Positions 57,001 through 64,000 of a stretch of 64,000 nt of DNA are shown in pieces (the stretch's first letter is position 1; every line of letters begins with the position of its first letter). The stretch is taken from positions 1-64,000 of the forward strand of contig CAIYIS010000033.1 in NCBI GenBank assembly GCA_903926385.1, given 5' to 3'. A model generated the notes under the pieces. That model was not told where the DNA came from. It made no database searches and was given only the letters and a program-made list of their open reading frames with translations. The position numbers and the translations under genes are program-made. This DNA comes from an uncultured Bacteroidota bacterium. GTDB lineage: Bacteria; Bacteroidota; Bacteroidia; 2-12-FULL-35-15.

Positions 57001-58690
57001 TATTTCCGCCTATACATGCCGGTGAATTATTGGTGGCAACTGGTGGCTGGCAAACAATGGAAGTTATCGGAGTGTTGGTTGTTCCCTGGACGGGACATCC
57101 TCCGGAATCGAATATGGTAGGATTACTACCCGAGTCGAATGTATTGCCCGAAACAAATCCACTACCGACCACATGAAAGCGGTTTGCAATAACACTATTA
57201 CATAATAAGACTATACAATCGGTGGTGGCAGTTACTCTGAACTTTACCTGAGTACTATCGCTTCCAAATATCGAATTTTGGATGATTCCTCCTGCTACTG
57301 CGTTGGCTCCCGTTCCTATTCTAATTTTTATGGCACCCGCTACTGAGAAAAAATCGCCTTGATCATCGCCTAAGACATCTGTTTTTAACCCTGTATTTGG
57401 TCCATACACTACCTGCATGGAACCTGGAACAAAATGACAATTTATCGGAAATGTATCTACAACATAAGTATTGATGGATGGATTGGAACCAATGTTTTTT
57501 ATGGTTGCCGTGTATTCAAGTGTATCGCCAGCCTGTACCGTTCCTCCGTTCAAATCCACCACGGTTAACCCTCCCCTGTTATCAGGCTCAAACACGTCTA
57601 TGGCAGAAGTAACCACCTGTGTCAAGTAAGTCTCTCCTCCTGTTTTCTGCCTGATGGTGGCGGTTGTCGCGTTGTTACCAATGTATAATTTCGAGGCATT
57701 GTTGGGAACAAATGTATTAACATCGTGCCCTAAGGTATTTCCAAAATTCGGATTTCGATACGGATTCATTACTCCGTTATTGGAAATGGTACTATTAAAC
57801 ACATCATTTGCCGGATGCAATGCATCCGAGATAGACCTAAATGTTCCCGCACCGTTAAACAAAAGTGAATCGCCTTTATAAGTTGTTGCACATGATGATG
57901 CCGATGCTCCTCTGTCACCATCATACGTTAATAATCCAAGTTCAAAGTTAACAGGTCCTGTTGGAGGTGTTAAAAACCCGGAAAGAGGAATATCGGTAAT
58001 TGTATTTGTTGATGACACATTTGTCAAACCGTTAAAAACAATAAGATTTCGCAATGCCATCAAATCATTTCTATAAACGATGACAATCATCCACCCTCCC
58101 CAACGATTGGTGGTACTACCGGCATCATTAATAATCGGCATGTTGGCTACGGTGTATCTACCGTTTCTTCCTGCAGCACTTACAATACTGGTAATATCCT
58201 TAAAGTTATGATAAGATTTATAACCGGTTGTATTGTCAAAAGTGGCGTCAGCGGTCAAGGTTTGATAAGCACCGTTGTTCACTTTTAATTTTACAGTTGT
58301 TCTGGTTGCCCAGTGTGTTCCGTTGGCCTCATTTGTAGCCCCTCCTGCGCCCCAATATAAACCTGCAAATGATATCAAACTACAATTCGGCAAAGCCAAA
58401 CTGTCGCTACTCGACATAAATGTGGAGGCATCGGCATCCACATCTGCATAAGACTGAACAAAATCATTGTCCACCCCAACACCGGCAGGAGCCACTTCAG
58501 CATGCGCCACAGCACAAGTGTGAGACAAACATGATGAAACAGCAGCCCCGCAACTTGTTGCTGTATTCCCAATCATGGTTATTCCTCCTTTTTGAGTAAC
58601 TCCATACCTTATTGTGAATGGAGTTATCAACTGAGCAATCGAGACCGAGCCTATTGATAAAAATAAAAAGAATAGTAGATTTTTTTTCAT
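51026..58690 (-). CDS. Giant secreted adhesin-like protein with T9SS type B (gliding-associated) sorting domain
   Basis: The 2554-residue protein has a signal peptide (1-19) and an N-terminal beta-rich domain to about residue 360. A DUF11-like repeat domain follows (about 365-470; TVQAGDTLEYTATIKNIG), then an Ig-like domain near 577. Next come seven 90-residue modules with an A-T-I-C-S-G start and T-W-I-A core, seven modules with a TFCQTG or YCxN start, and five with INAGxDxxICSGxxYTLSG. Near the end are an Ig-like domain, a PKD domain (NSVLWTFGDGTSSTLDNPTH), and a type B CHU_C sorting domain (VFTPNNDLVNDVF, VFDRWGLKIYEW, GWDGHNASGQNAADGTYYF). Most modules carry two Cys, suggesting one disulfide each. 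It is probably a long surface fibre for adhesion or gliding. It follows the 134-residue secreted protein by 18 nt. Confidence 0.9.
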   Translation of the reverse strand: MKKNLLFFLFLSIGSVSIAQLITPFTIRYGVTQKGGITMIGNTATSCGAAVSSCLSHTCAVAHAEVAPAGVGVDNDFVQSYADVDADASTFMSSSDSLALPNCSLISFAGLYWGAGGATNEANGTHWATRTTVKLKVNNGAYQTLTADATFDNTTGYKSYHNFKDITSIVSAAGRNGRYTVANMPIINDAGSTTNRWGGWMIVIVYRNDLMALRNLIVFNGLTNVSSTNTITDIPLSGFLTPPTGPVNFELGLLTYDGDRGASASSCATTYKGDSLLFNGAGTFRSISDALHPANDVFNSTISNNGVMNPYRNPNFGNTLGHDVNTFVPNNASKLYIGNNATTATIRQKTGGETYLTQVVTSAIDVFEPDNRGGLTVVDLNGGTVQAGDTLEYTATIKNIGSNPSINTYVVDTFPINCHFVPGSMQVVYGPNTGLKTDVLGDDQGDFFSVAGAIKIRIGTGANAVAGGIIQNSIFGSDSTQVKFRVTATTDCIVLLCNSVIANRFHVVGSGFVSGNTFDSGSNPTIFDSGGCPVQGTTNTPITSIVCQPPVATNNSPACIGGNINLFVESSPNATYSWTGPNGFTSNQQNPVLTNVTAANAGPYTVTISVTGTNCTFTATSTSVSVNPTPTMTSGNTATICSGGTFSIPLTSSLAGTFTWIAADNANTTGESTTLQTTSTLSNTIINTSAVPQTVTYTVTPIASSSNCAGATQTVTVTVNPAPAMTSASSATICSGGTVSIPLTASVASTYTWIATDNPNVTGESTTTQTTTTLSNTLVNTSLVPQTVTYTVTPTGTQFGCATASPQIVTVTVNPVPAMTSSNNTTVCSGTALNFPLTASVNGTFTWIAADNTNTTGESLTTQSTSTINNTIINTSTIPQTVTYSVIPTSTIGSCVGAAQSLSVLVNPTPVMISQNTATVCSGTALNIALVANIAGTFTWIAADNANTTGESTTSQSTSTVTDIITNTSNVPQTVTYTIIPTATVGGCAGASQTLTVTVNPTPSMTSSALATICSGSALSIPLTSNMASSFTWIAANNPNTTGESTALQSTSTINNTITNNSTVPETVTYTVTPIATAGGCSGAGQTVTVIVNPKPVMSSTNAAIICSGSVVSIPLTSAVPSTYTWVAANNPNTTGETTTLQNSSTLTDNIINNTGVPQTVTYTVIPTATTGGCVGVSQTVSVTVNPSPSMTSANSATICSGSTVTIQLTSNLASSYTWIAGDNPNTSGETTTLQTTGTLTDVIFNPGTVAQIVTYTVTPTSTQGGCVSLTPQTVSVTVNPMDSAAFTYSSITFCQTGTDPLPLVTGTGGGTFTSTPAGLVINSSTGLVDLSASGLSSYTITYQTNGVCPNSSSVSFSITTAPSATFNYGTQVFCHGGTNPLPVFIPPAFGQLYTATPAGIVLDSLTGEINLTLSTPGTYTITNTIAAADGCAAANASTVITISPEVIINAGTDDAICSGNAYTLSGTFSNGATALTWTTSGTGPFNNASLANAVYTPSAADIAAGSVTLTATSNDPTGPCTALSDSMVLTINPIVTISAGSNDNLCSGGSYTLNGTFGGGATSILWTTSGSGTFNNATLPNAVYTPSVADITAGTVTLTITSNDPAGPCTSQNASVVLTINPFASVNAGGDATVCALSGYTLSGSFGGGATAGVWSTTGTGTFNNTSLPSAIYTASNADATAGSVMLIFTSNDPQGICGSVADTMLLTVNPLDNASFAYSGSTFCQTGTNPTPTINGTLGGTFTASPAGLIINASTGTINLGASGLNTYTVHYTTNGVCPKSDSATITITNSISALFSYNPNIYCKNSANAVPVFPSGSSAGVFTSIPFGLVFVNSMTGVVDLTASAVGTYQVTNYIAASGGCAADTVIGTITINPPATMNANVDDTICSGNTYIMEGIMGGVATSMLWTTSGTGTFTNATSVNAVYTPSAADIAAGSVVLTATTNDPVGPCGTATDAMTLFIQPTATSNAGANATICATSNYTLSGVIGGGGISGTWSTLGTGTFDNTTIPNATYTPSAGDDAAGSVILVYSSNDPVGECASVTDSITLTITPRDSAAFSYTGSTFCQSGVNPVPTVTGLAGGIFTASPSGLSVNPVTGEIILATSQAGTFGVMYHTTGVCPDSATVQITITNANVASFHYNGPYCEHSQPDPMPTYVGTGSPGSFTYFPGGLIINSGTGQIDMANSVAGVYTIINSIAPSGGCAAAVDSAVVVITALDAATITYPNTTYCSNAVNPLPTITGTSGGVFASTLGGSLNSSTGEITMPVAAGTYTVNYTTSGVCPNTVSTSLTVIGAPTANAGPLQNLGCNGTLQLNGTGSSSGNTITYMWNTAGGNIVSGGTTNTATINQSGVYTLLVTDTSTGCSETDTVTVQDIPPPVASFTTSPDPATGIVPLTITFTNTSTNANSVLWTFGDGTSSTLDNPTHVFNGTGSYPVMLYVSYDGNCIDSSEVIVVVYDGFSVIIPNVFTPNNDLVNDVFTIQSTAVASLNCVVFDRWGLKIYEWHTVQGGWDGHNASGQNAADGTYYFMLDLIDAAGLGHNYKGSFTLIRN

Positions 58691-58708
58691 TGGTTTTATT
58701 TTTTGAAA

Positions 58709-59113
58709 TTAATCGATGGTTAAATGAGTAATGTGAACAGAAGTGGAAGTGGTTAATTCGAAGGTGTAAACACCCGGAGCAAATTCTGTTAAGTTAATAA
58801 CTGAAAAATCGGGTGCATGAACAAGAGTGATTTCATTTTGGTTTACCAATTGATTATTGGCATTTATTATTTTAACTGTTCCTCGGCTTCCTTCCGTTCC
58901 GTTAAATGAAACATGGGCATCCATATCTCCTCCATTTTTCGACAATGTTACAATAAAGCTAGGGTCATCATTCGTTGAATTATTTCCGATTGCAGAAACA
59001 ATCAATTGAGAGAATGTTGAACTGGAAAACGGACCGGCTGTTACCGAAAATTGTGTAGTCCCCGCTATGAAGAATACTAGTAATAAGGCCATACGTGCGT
59101 AATTGTGTTTCAT
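58709..59113 (-). CDS. Small secreted beta-sandwich protein
   Basis: The 134-residue protein has a signal peptide (about 1-26; LLLVFFIAGTTQFSVTAG) and a single beta-rich domain. The domain resembles the fold of T9SS type A tails (GTVKIINANNQLV, FAPGVYTFELTTS) but lacks the YPNP start and the basic end, so it is probably not a sorting signal. It lies 18 nt upstream of the 2554-residue protein gene on the same strand, so the two are likely co-expressed. It may be an accessory or capping subunit of that fibre, which is inference from position only. Confidence 0.75.
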   Translation of the reverse strand: MKHNYARMALLLVFFIAGTTQFSVTAGPFSSSTFSQLIVSAIGNNSTNDDPSFIVTLSKNGGDMDAHVSFNGTEGSRGTVKIINANNQLVNQNEITLVHAPDFSVINLTEFAPGVYTFELTTSTSVHITHLTID

Positions 59114-59418
59114 ATTATTTTTTTTAATTGGTTGATACTAAAAAACAATACAGCAAGCGGGTTCAGTCATTCGACATACCAACTCGAGTACTATTAATTT
59201 ACTGATTTAGTTAGGTTTTTAATGTATTTTTCTTCTTACGTTTTTATATAATTCGAGAACAAAAGTGCGAAAGAATTGCCAATTTATCAACAAAACGCCC
59301 CTTAGTTATTAACACCCTTATAAACAAGACGTTTTTTTTACTACAAAGGTTGCATCAAAATTAGAGATTTCTGAAGTTTTTTAGGTAATAATAGAATTTG
59401 GACAAAAGCACCTAAAAC
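59114..59418. other. AT-rich upstream region of the giant-protein operon
   Basis: No ORF is convincing here. A possible minus-strand promoter has CACTTTTG (59260-59267, one mismatch to TAnnTTTG) with TTG 20 nt upstream (59288-59290). It would give a leader of about 140 nt before the ATG at 59113. The end of the region merges into array E. Confidence 0.3.
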
Positions 59419-59481
59419 GTTTACATGTCTGCAAGACCTGTTTGCATGCTTGCAAAGCTAATTTACATAGTTACAAAAAAA
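59419..59481. repeat. 21-nt periodic intergenic array E (3 degenerate units)
   Basis: Units start at 59419 (GTTTACATGTCTGCAAG...), 59440 (GTTTGCATGCTTGCAAAG...) and 59461 (ATTTACATAGTTACAAAA...), exactly 21 nt apart. Each has the theme TTTRCAT followed by TTGCAA or a relative. The last unit touches the terminator of the downstream minus-strand gene. It has only three units, so chance similarity is possible, but period and position match arrays A-D. Confidence 0.65.
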
Positions 59482-59512
59482 GAACCTCAAGGATTTTACT
59501 CCCTTGAGGTTC
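59474..59512 (-). terminator. Intrinsic terminator of the type B surface protein gene
   Basis: GAACCTCAAGG (59482-59492) pairs with CCTTGAGGTTC (59502-59512) around a 9-nt loop. The A-run at 59475-59481 gives a U-tract at the end of the minus-strand transcript. It lies 56 nt after the stop at 59568. Confidence 0.88.
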
Positions 59513-59567
59513 TCTGAAATCTAACCGCAGATTTGCGGCTATTACTATGTTTTACTTATTATTAAAT

Positions 59568-62500
59568 TTATCTGGTCAATAAGAAGAAACCTTGATCGGT
59601 ATGTTCCGTACTACCATATCCAGCAGAAGTAATAATATAATAGTATGTTCCGTCCTGAGCTAATCCTCCCGATTTGTTATGCCCATCCCAGCCTTTTGTA
59701 ACATCCGACCATTCATACATCTTCAATCCCCATCTGTCATAAATAGCTCCTGAGAAGGAAGTAACTCCGGTAGAAATAAGTGTAAAGAAATCGTTTATAC
59801 CATCTCCGTTTGGACTAAATACGTTTGGAATTAACATTGTATATCCATCATGAACCAAAATTGTTTCGATAGTACTGTCAACACATGCGCCATTATATGC
59901 ATACAGAATCACACTGTAAGCACCTGTAGTGCTATACGTCACAGGAGGTGGGTTGCTTCCGAAATAGTTAGCAGGGTCTCCTCCCGGGAATGACCAAATA
60001 TAATTCGTTGAATTGGAACTTGTATTTGTAAAATTAACTATCAATGGAGGTGTTCCTGAAGTTGGATTAGCTGTAAAGCTTGACGTAGGAGCAGGAGTTG
60101 AATTTACAACCACTGTACTAGTAGAAGAACATGCTGCTGAAGAGTTATCCGTTACCGTAAGTGTATAGGTTCCAGTAGCACTAACAACAGGAGTTAATGT
60201 TGTTCCTCCCGAAACTATTGTTCCACCCGTCCAATTGTAGGTACATGTTGAACATGGACTTGTTCCAGATAAAGTAACTGTTCCCGCTCCGCAAGATAAA
60301 GTTTGAGTAGAACCCGCATTAGCAACTGGTGAAGCATTCACAGTAACCGTTTGAGTACTTGTAGATGCACATGGTCCCGGAGTTGTATAAGTTACAACAT
60401 AAGTTCCTGCGGTACTTGATGACGGTGTAATAGTACCTGAAGATGATATGGTCAATCCGATAGTGGACGAGAAAGTACCTCCTGCAGTTACCACATTAGA
60501 AGGACTTACAGGTGAACTGGAAGTACAATAGGTACTTGCTCCATATGCAAATGTAGCATTCTGAATTCCATTCACTATAATAGATGTACTAGCTGAAATC
60601 TGAGGACAACCTCCTAATGCAGCCAATGTATTGGTAATTGTATAGGTTCCTGGAAGTGCTGTGGCCATGTTCACCTCACCAGTCACCGAATTAATTGGCA
60701 AACCACCTGTAGCTGTATATGTTCCTGCTGTAGCTCCGGCTCCTAAAGTAGGAAGCGGGTTAGTCACATTCTGACAGAAAGGACTGCCTGTGTAACTAAA
60801 TGTAGCAACACCAGGAGCTGTAATGGAAATAGAAGCAGAGGATGTAGCGGCAGGACAACCAGAAGCTGTAACCACATTGGTTACTGTATAAGTTCCAGGT
60901 GTACTTCCCATCAAATTTACTGTGCCTGTTGTTGGATTAATACTTAATCCTCCCGGACTAAATGTAAAATTACCTGCAACTCCGCCTCCACTATATGTAG
61001 GATTTGGATTTGGTGCATTCTGACAATATGGAGTACCTAAGTAACTAAAAGTAGATACAGGAGCAAGTCCAATAGTAATTGTAGATGTCGCTACTGCAGG
61101 TGAACAACCAGCAGCAGCACTAACTGTATTGGTTACTGTATATGTACCCGCAATGCTTGTTAATAAATCAACATCTCCAGTTGTAGAGTTAATTATCAAA
61201 CCAGGAGTGGAAGTAAATGTTCCGGCTACACCTAAACCACTATATGTTACAGAAGCAGTACCTGCTCCCTGACAATATGGTGAACCTGTATAACTAAAAT
61301 TACCGAATACAGGAGCTGCTATGGTTATTGTCGAACTATCTATTGCTGAAGGACAGCCCACCGTTGTAATGGTGTTCACAACCATATAAGTTCCGGGAGT
61401 ACTTGAAGCCAATGTTACCAAACCTGTAGAAGGGTTAATCACTAATCCTGAAGTTGAAGTAAATGTTCCTGCAACTCCACTATTAACAAAAGTTGGAGAA
61501 GGATCAATTCCATTCTGACAATAAGGAGTTCCTGCGTAATTAAACGATGCAACAAACGTACCTACTATAGAAACAGAAGCTGTGGAGGTGATTGTTCCGC
61601 AGGCAGCCGAGAATATTTGATTAGTTACTGTATAATTGCCCGGAGTAGAACTTGCAAGGTCAATTAAACCGGTTGAAGGGTTAATAATCAAACCTGCAGT
61701 TGAAGAGAATGTACCAGCCGTTCCTCCTCCATTAAATGTAGGCAAAGGATTTGTTCCTCCCTGACAGTATGGTGTTCCGGTATAGCTGAAGTTTGTAACA
61801 GGCAATGCTACTATAACAACTAAACCAGTATCCGAAGCAGCAGCACAGCCTCCAACAGCGGCAATACTGTTTGTAACAATATAAGTCCCCGGTGTACTTG
61901 AAGCGAGATCAACAATTCCAGTTGCCGCATCAATTACTAATCCAGTAGTTGAAGTAAAGTTGCCCGCTGAACCTCCTCCTGAATAAGAAGGAACAGGATT
62001 ACTAGCGTTCTGGCAATATGGGTTACCTGTGTACATATATGTAGCAACCGCCATTGTATTAATAGTAATAGAAGATGTTGCTGTAACCACAGGACAACCT
62101 CCTGCTGATGCAATGGTATTAGTAATCACATACGTTCCCGGTGTACTCGATCCTAAATCTACAACTCCTGTTGAAGGGTTAATAATCAAACCGAGAGTGG
62201 ATGTAAACGTTCCTGCAACTCCGCCCGGTCCAAATGTTGGTCCTGGATTCGCTGCTCCGGTACAATAAGGAGTTCCTGTATAACTGAATGTAGCAATTGG
62301 CTCCGCTGTTATTGTTATGGTAGTTGTAGCCGCCACTAATGGACATCCGCCGGAAGCCGCTATAGTATTTGTAACTGTATAGGTTCCTGGTGTACTCAAT
62401 GCTAGGTTCACAATTCCTGTTGTTCCGTCAATAGTTAACCCTGAAGTAGAAGTAAACGCTCCTGCAACTCCGCCTCCTGTGAAGTTTGGCGAAGGGTTAC

Positions 62501-64000
62501 CAGCATTTTGACAATAAGGAGTTCCTGAATAGTTAAATGAAGCTGCAAAGGCTGTTGCAACCGTAATAGTCGCTGTTGCAGTTACAGCAGGACATGCTCC
62601 CACAGCAGCAATTGTATTTGTTACAGTATAGGTTCCTGGAGTCGTCAAAGCTAGATTCACAACACCTGTTGATGCATCAATTGACAATCCTAGAGTTGAA
62701 CTGAATGTTCCGGCAATTGCACCAGAACCAAGAGTAGGTGAAGGGTTGGCACCACCAACACAGTATGGTGTACCAGTATAACTGAATGCAGCATCAGCAA
62801 CGGCATCTATTGTGATGGTTGATGTTGAGGCGACTGAAGGACATCCTGTAGGCGAAACAGTATTTGTTACTGTATACGTTCCTGCTGTACTCGAAACCAA
62901 GTCAACTAAACCTGTTGCTGGATTGATAACTAAACCAGGTGTTGAAGAAAATACGCCACCGATTCCTCCGCTGTTAAATGTCGGAGTTGGATTACTTCCA
63001 TTTTGACAATATGGAGTATTTACATAACCGAAGGTTGCCACTGGTGCAGATGTAATTGTTACCTGTGTCGAATCTAGCACATCAGGACAACCATCAGAAG
63101 CAGGTAATAAGTTATACACCCAATATGTTCCTGGTTGGCTACTTGAAATATCAATATCTGCAGAGTTAGGATCTACTACTAAATTCAATGATGACGATGA
63201 AAATATTCCAGGTTGGCCAATACCAATAAAATTTGCTGAAACAATTCCTGCTGTTTGGCAAAATGGATTTCCTGGATAATCAAATGTCCCAGATGGCAAC
63301 TCCGTAATCGAAATTGTTGTGGAGTAAGATACCGATGCACATCCATTCATTGGAGGTAAGGTATTTGTCACATTGTAGGTTCCTGCAGGTGTAGCTGACA
63401 AATCGACTAATCCGGATCCTGGTGTAATTACTAATCCAGGGTCTCCCGAAAACACACCACCTATTCCACCTCCACTAAAAGTAGGAAGAGGGTTTCCTGC
63501 GCCCTGACAATAAGGATCGCCTAAATAACTAAATGTAGCAATAGCTCCCGGAACAATGGTAATGGTAGCGGTTGCCAACACAGCCGGGCAGCCATTTGCT
63601 GCAGGTAAAGTATTGGTCACGGTATAAGTTCCCACACTAGAAGTCGTAAGATTCACAAGCCCTGTTGTAGGATTAATAACTAAACCTACCGGTGAAGCCG
63701 TAAATGTTCCCCCTACTCCTGCACCAGAAAAAGTAGGCAAGGGATTAACAGAACCTCCATGACAATAAGGTGATCCGGTAAAACTGAATGTCCCCACAGG
63801 AGGAGCTGTTATTGTGATGGTCGCTGTGTAAGTCTGAGCAGGACAAGGTCCCATAGCGGGAAGAGTATTTGTTACAGAATATGTACCCGCAGCACTAGCT
63901 GATAAATTTACAGTCCCAGAACCTGCCACAATAACCAAACCTGCAGGTGTTGCCGTAAAAGTTCCTGCTATTCCCCCTCCAAAATATGTAGGAGATGGAT
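59568..64000 (-). CDS. Giant secreted modular protein with T9SS type B sorting domain, N-terminus beyond the window
   Basis: The frame stays open to the right window edge. An internal TTG at 63938 is not the real start, because the repeat pattern (PSPTYFGGGIAGTFTATPAG) continues above it. About 1477 residues are visible. Some 15 tandem modules of about 80 residues make up most of it; each has FSYTGTPYCQN, a GGxxGxFxSTxGLVI strand and GTYTVTNTI, then GGCP. Each carries two Cys, so a disulfide per module is likely. Near the C-terminus come an Ig-like module (about 100 residues), a PKD domain (NSTNYIWSFPGGDPANYFGS) and a CHU_C type B sorting domain (IPNVFSPNGDGINDFF, IYDRWGLKMYEW, GWDGHNKSGGLAQDGTYYY). 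It is a paralogue of the 2554-residue protein, probably a surface fibre. Confidence 0.92.
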   Translation of the reverse strand, partial: PSPTYFGGGIAGTFTATPAGLVIVAGSGTVNLSASAAGTYSVTNTLPAMGPCPAQTYTATITITAPPVGTFSFTGSPYCHGGSVNPLPTFSGAGVGGTFTASPVGLVINPTTGLVNLTTSSVGTYTVTNTLPAANGCPAVLATATITIVPGAIATFSYLGDPYCQGAGNPLPTFSGGGIGGVFSGDPGLVITPGSGLVDLSATPAGTYNVTNTLPPMNGCASVSYSTTISITELPSGTFDYPGNPFCQTAGIVSANFIGIGQPGIFSSSSLNLVVDPNSADIDISSSQPGTYWVYNLLPASDGCPDVLDSTQVTITSAPVATFGYVNTPYCQNGSNPTPTFNSGGIGGVFSSTPGLVINPATGLVDLVSSTAGTYTVTNTVSPTGCPSVASTSTITIDAVADAAFSYTGTPYCVGGANPSPTLGSGAIAGTFSSTLGLSIDASTGVVNLALTTPGTYTVTNTIAAVGACPAVTATATITVATAFAASFNYSGTPYCQNAGNPSPNFTGGGVAGAFTSTSGLTIDGTTGIVNLALSTPGTYTVTNTIAASGGCPLVAATTTITITAEPIATFSYTGTPYCTGAANPGPTFGPGGVAGTFTSTLGLIINPSTGVVDLGSSTPGTYVITNTIASAGGCPVVTATSSITINTMAVATYMYTGNPYCQNASNPVPSYSGGGSAGNFTSTTGLVIDAATGIVDLASSTPGTYIVTNSIAAVGGCAAASDTGLVVIVALPVTNFSYTGTPYCQGGTNPLPTFNGGGTAGTFSSTAGLIINPSTGLIDLASSTPGNYTVTNQIFSAACGTITSTASVSIVGTFVASFNYAGTPYCQNGIDPSPTFVNSGVAGTFTSTSGLVINPSTGLVTLASSTPGTYMVVNTITTVGCPSAIDSSTITIAAPVFGNFSYTGSPYCQGAGTASVTYSGLGVAGTFTSTPGLIINSTTGDVDLLTSIAGTYTVTNTVSAAAGCSPAVATSTITIGLAPVSTFSYLGTPYCQNAPNPNPTYSGGGVAGNFTFSPGGLSINPTTGTVNLMGSTPGTYTVTNVVTASGCPAATSSASISITAPGVATFSYTGSPFCQNVTNPLPTLGAGATAGTYTATGGLPINSVTGEVNMATALPGTYTITNTLAALGGCPQISASTSIIVNGIQNATFAYGASTYCTSSSPVSPSNVVTAGGTFSSTIGLTISSSGTITPSSSTAGTYVVTYTTPGPCASTSTQTVTVNASPVANAGSTQTLSCGAGTVTLSGTSPCSTCTYNWTGGTIVSGGTTLTPVVSATGTYTLTVTDNSSAACSSTSTVVVNSTPAPTSSFTANPTSGTPPLIVNFTNTSSNSTNYIWSFPGGDPANYFGSNPPPVTYSTTGAYSVILYAYNGACVDSTIETILVHDGYTMLIPNVFSPNGDGINDFFTLISTGVTSFSGAIYDRWGLKMYEWSDVTKGWDGHNKSGGLAQDGTYYYIITSAGYGSTEHTDQGFFLLTR

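Noticed and set aside
63936-63938. TTG at 63938 as the start of the right-edge gene
   Set aside because: The module pattern continues in frame to the window edge, so the gene is cut by the edge and starts outside.

Overview
This window comes from a member of the Bacteroidota. It encodes six cell-surface or secreted proteins with type IX secretion system (T9SS) C-terminal sorting domains. Its promoters fit the Bacteroidota form (a TTG about 16-22 nt upstream of TAnnTTTG), and Shine-Dalgarno sequences are weak or absent. No rRNA, tRNA, CRISPR array or transposase was seen. Two catabolic modules for aromatic compounds without oxygen point to an anaerobic or facultative, probably uncultured, lineage; that last step is inference. 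LAYOUT: 1-4156 (-) three exported proteins: a TPR protein cut by the window edge, an unknown secreted protein, and a TPR/PD40/PKD protein. 4262-8207: ruvC, and diverging from it an envelope operon (LPG-synthase-like membrane protein, family 2 glycosyltransferase, OppC-like permease). 8208-8910: repeats. 8911-19033 (-): pyruvate:ferredoxin oxidoreductase, a hemerythrin-like protein, HcrB, a fused HcrC-HcrA, an SDR, XdhC and MocA. 19115-23935 (+): bcrCBAD, a complete class I (ATP-dependent) benzoyl-CoA reductase. 23946-25579: a T9SS protein and an unknown. 26174-36851 (-): the str/S10 ribosomal operon, broken in two places. 36998-41010 (-): bioBFDA. 41284-41412: an unlisted 42-residue hydrophobic ORF with its own promoter and terminator. 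42038-64000: an unknown protein in a direct-repeat cassette, then giant modular surface proteins of 2071, 2554 and more than 1477 residues plus smaller partners. HOW THE METABOLIC GENES FIT: the Hcr proteins would remove the para-hydroxyl of 4-hydroxybenzoyl-CoA, giving benzoyl-CoA. BcrCBAD would reduce benzoyl-CoA to the cyclic diene using ferredoxin electrons and ATP. PFOR is a plausible source of reduced ferredoxin. XdhC and MocA mature the molybdenum cofactor that Hcr needs. The CoA ligase, ferredoxin and the downstream Dch/Oah/Had enzymes are not in the window. MOST UNUSUAL NON-CODING SIGNAL: five intergenic arrays (8639, 25733, 32921, 41535, 59419) have different unit sequences but all repeat at exactly 21 nt. 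All sit just beyond an intrinsic terminator. One array starts with a unit of another array's type, so at least those two belong to one family. Two of the arrays lie at the two breaks in the ribosomal operon. I know of no name for this family.
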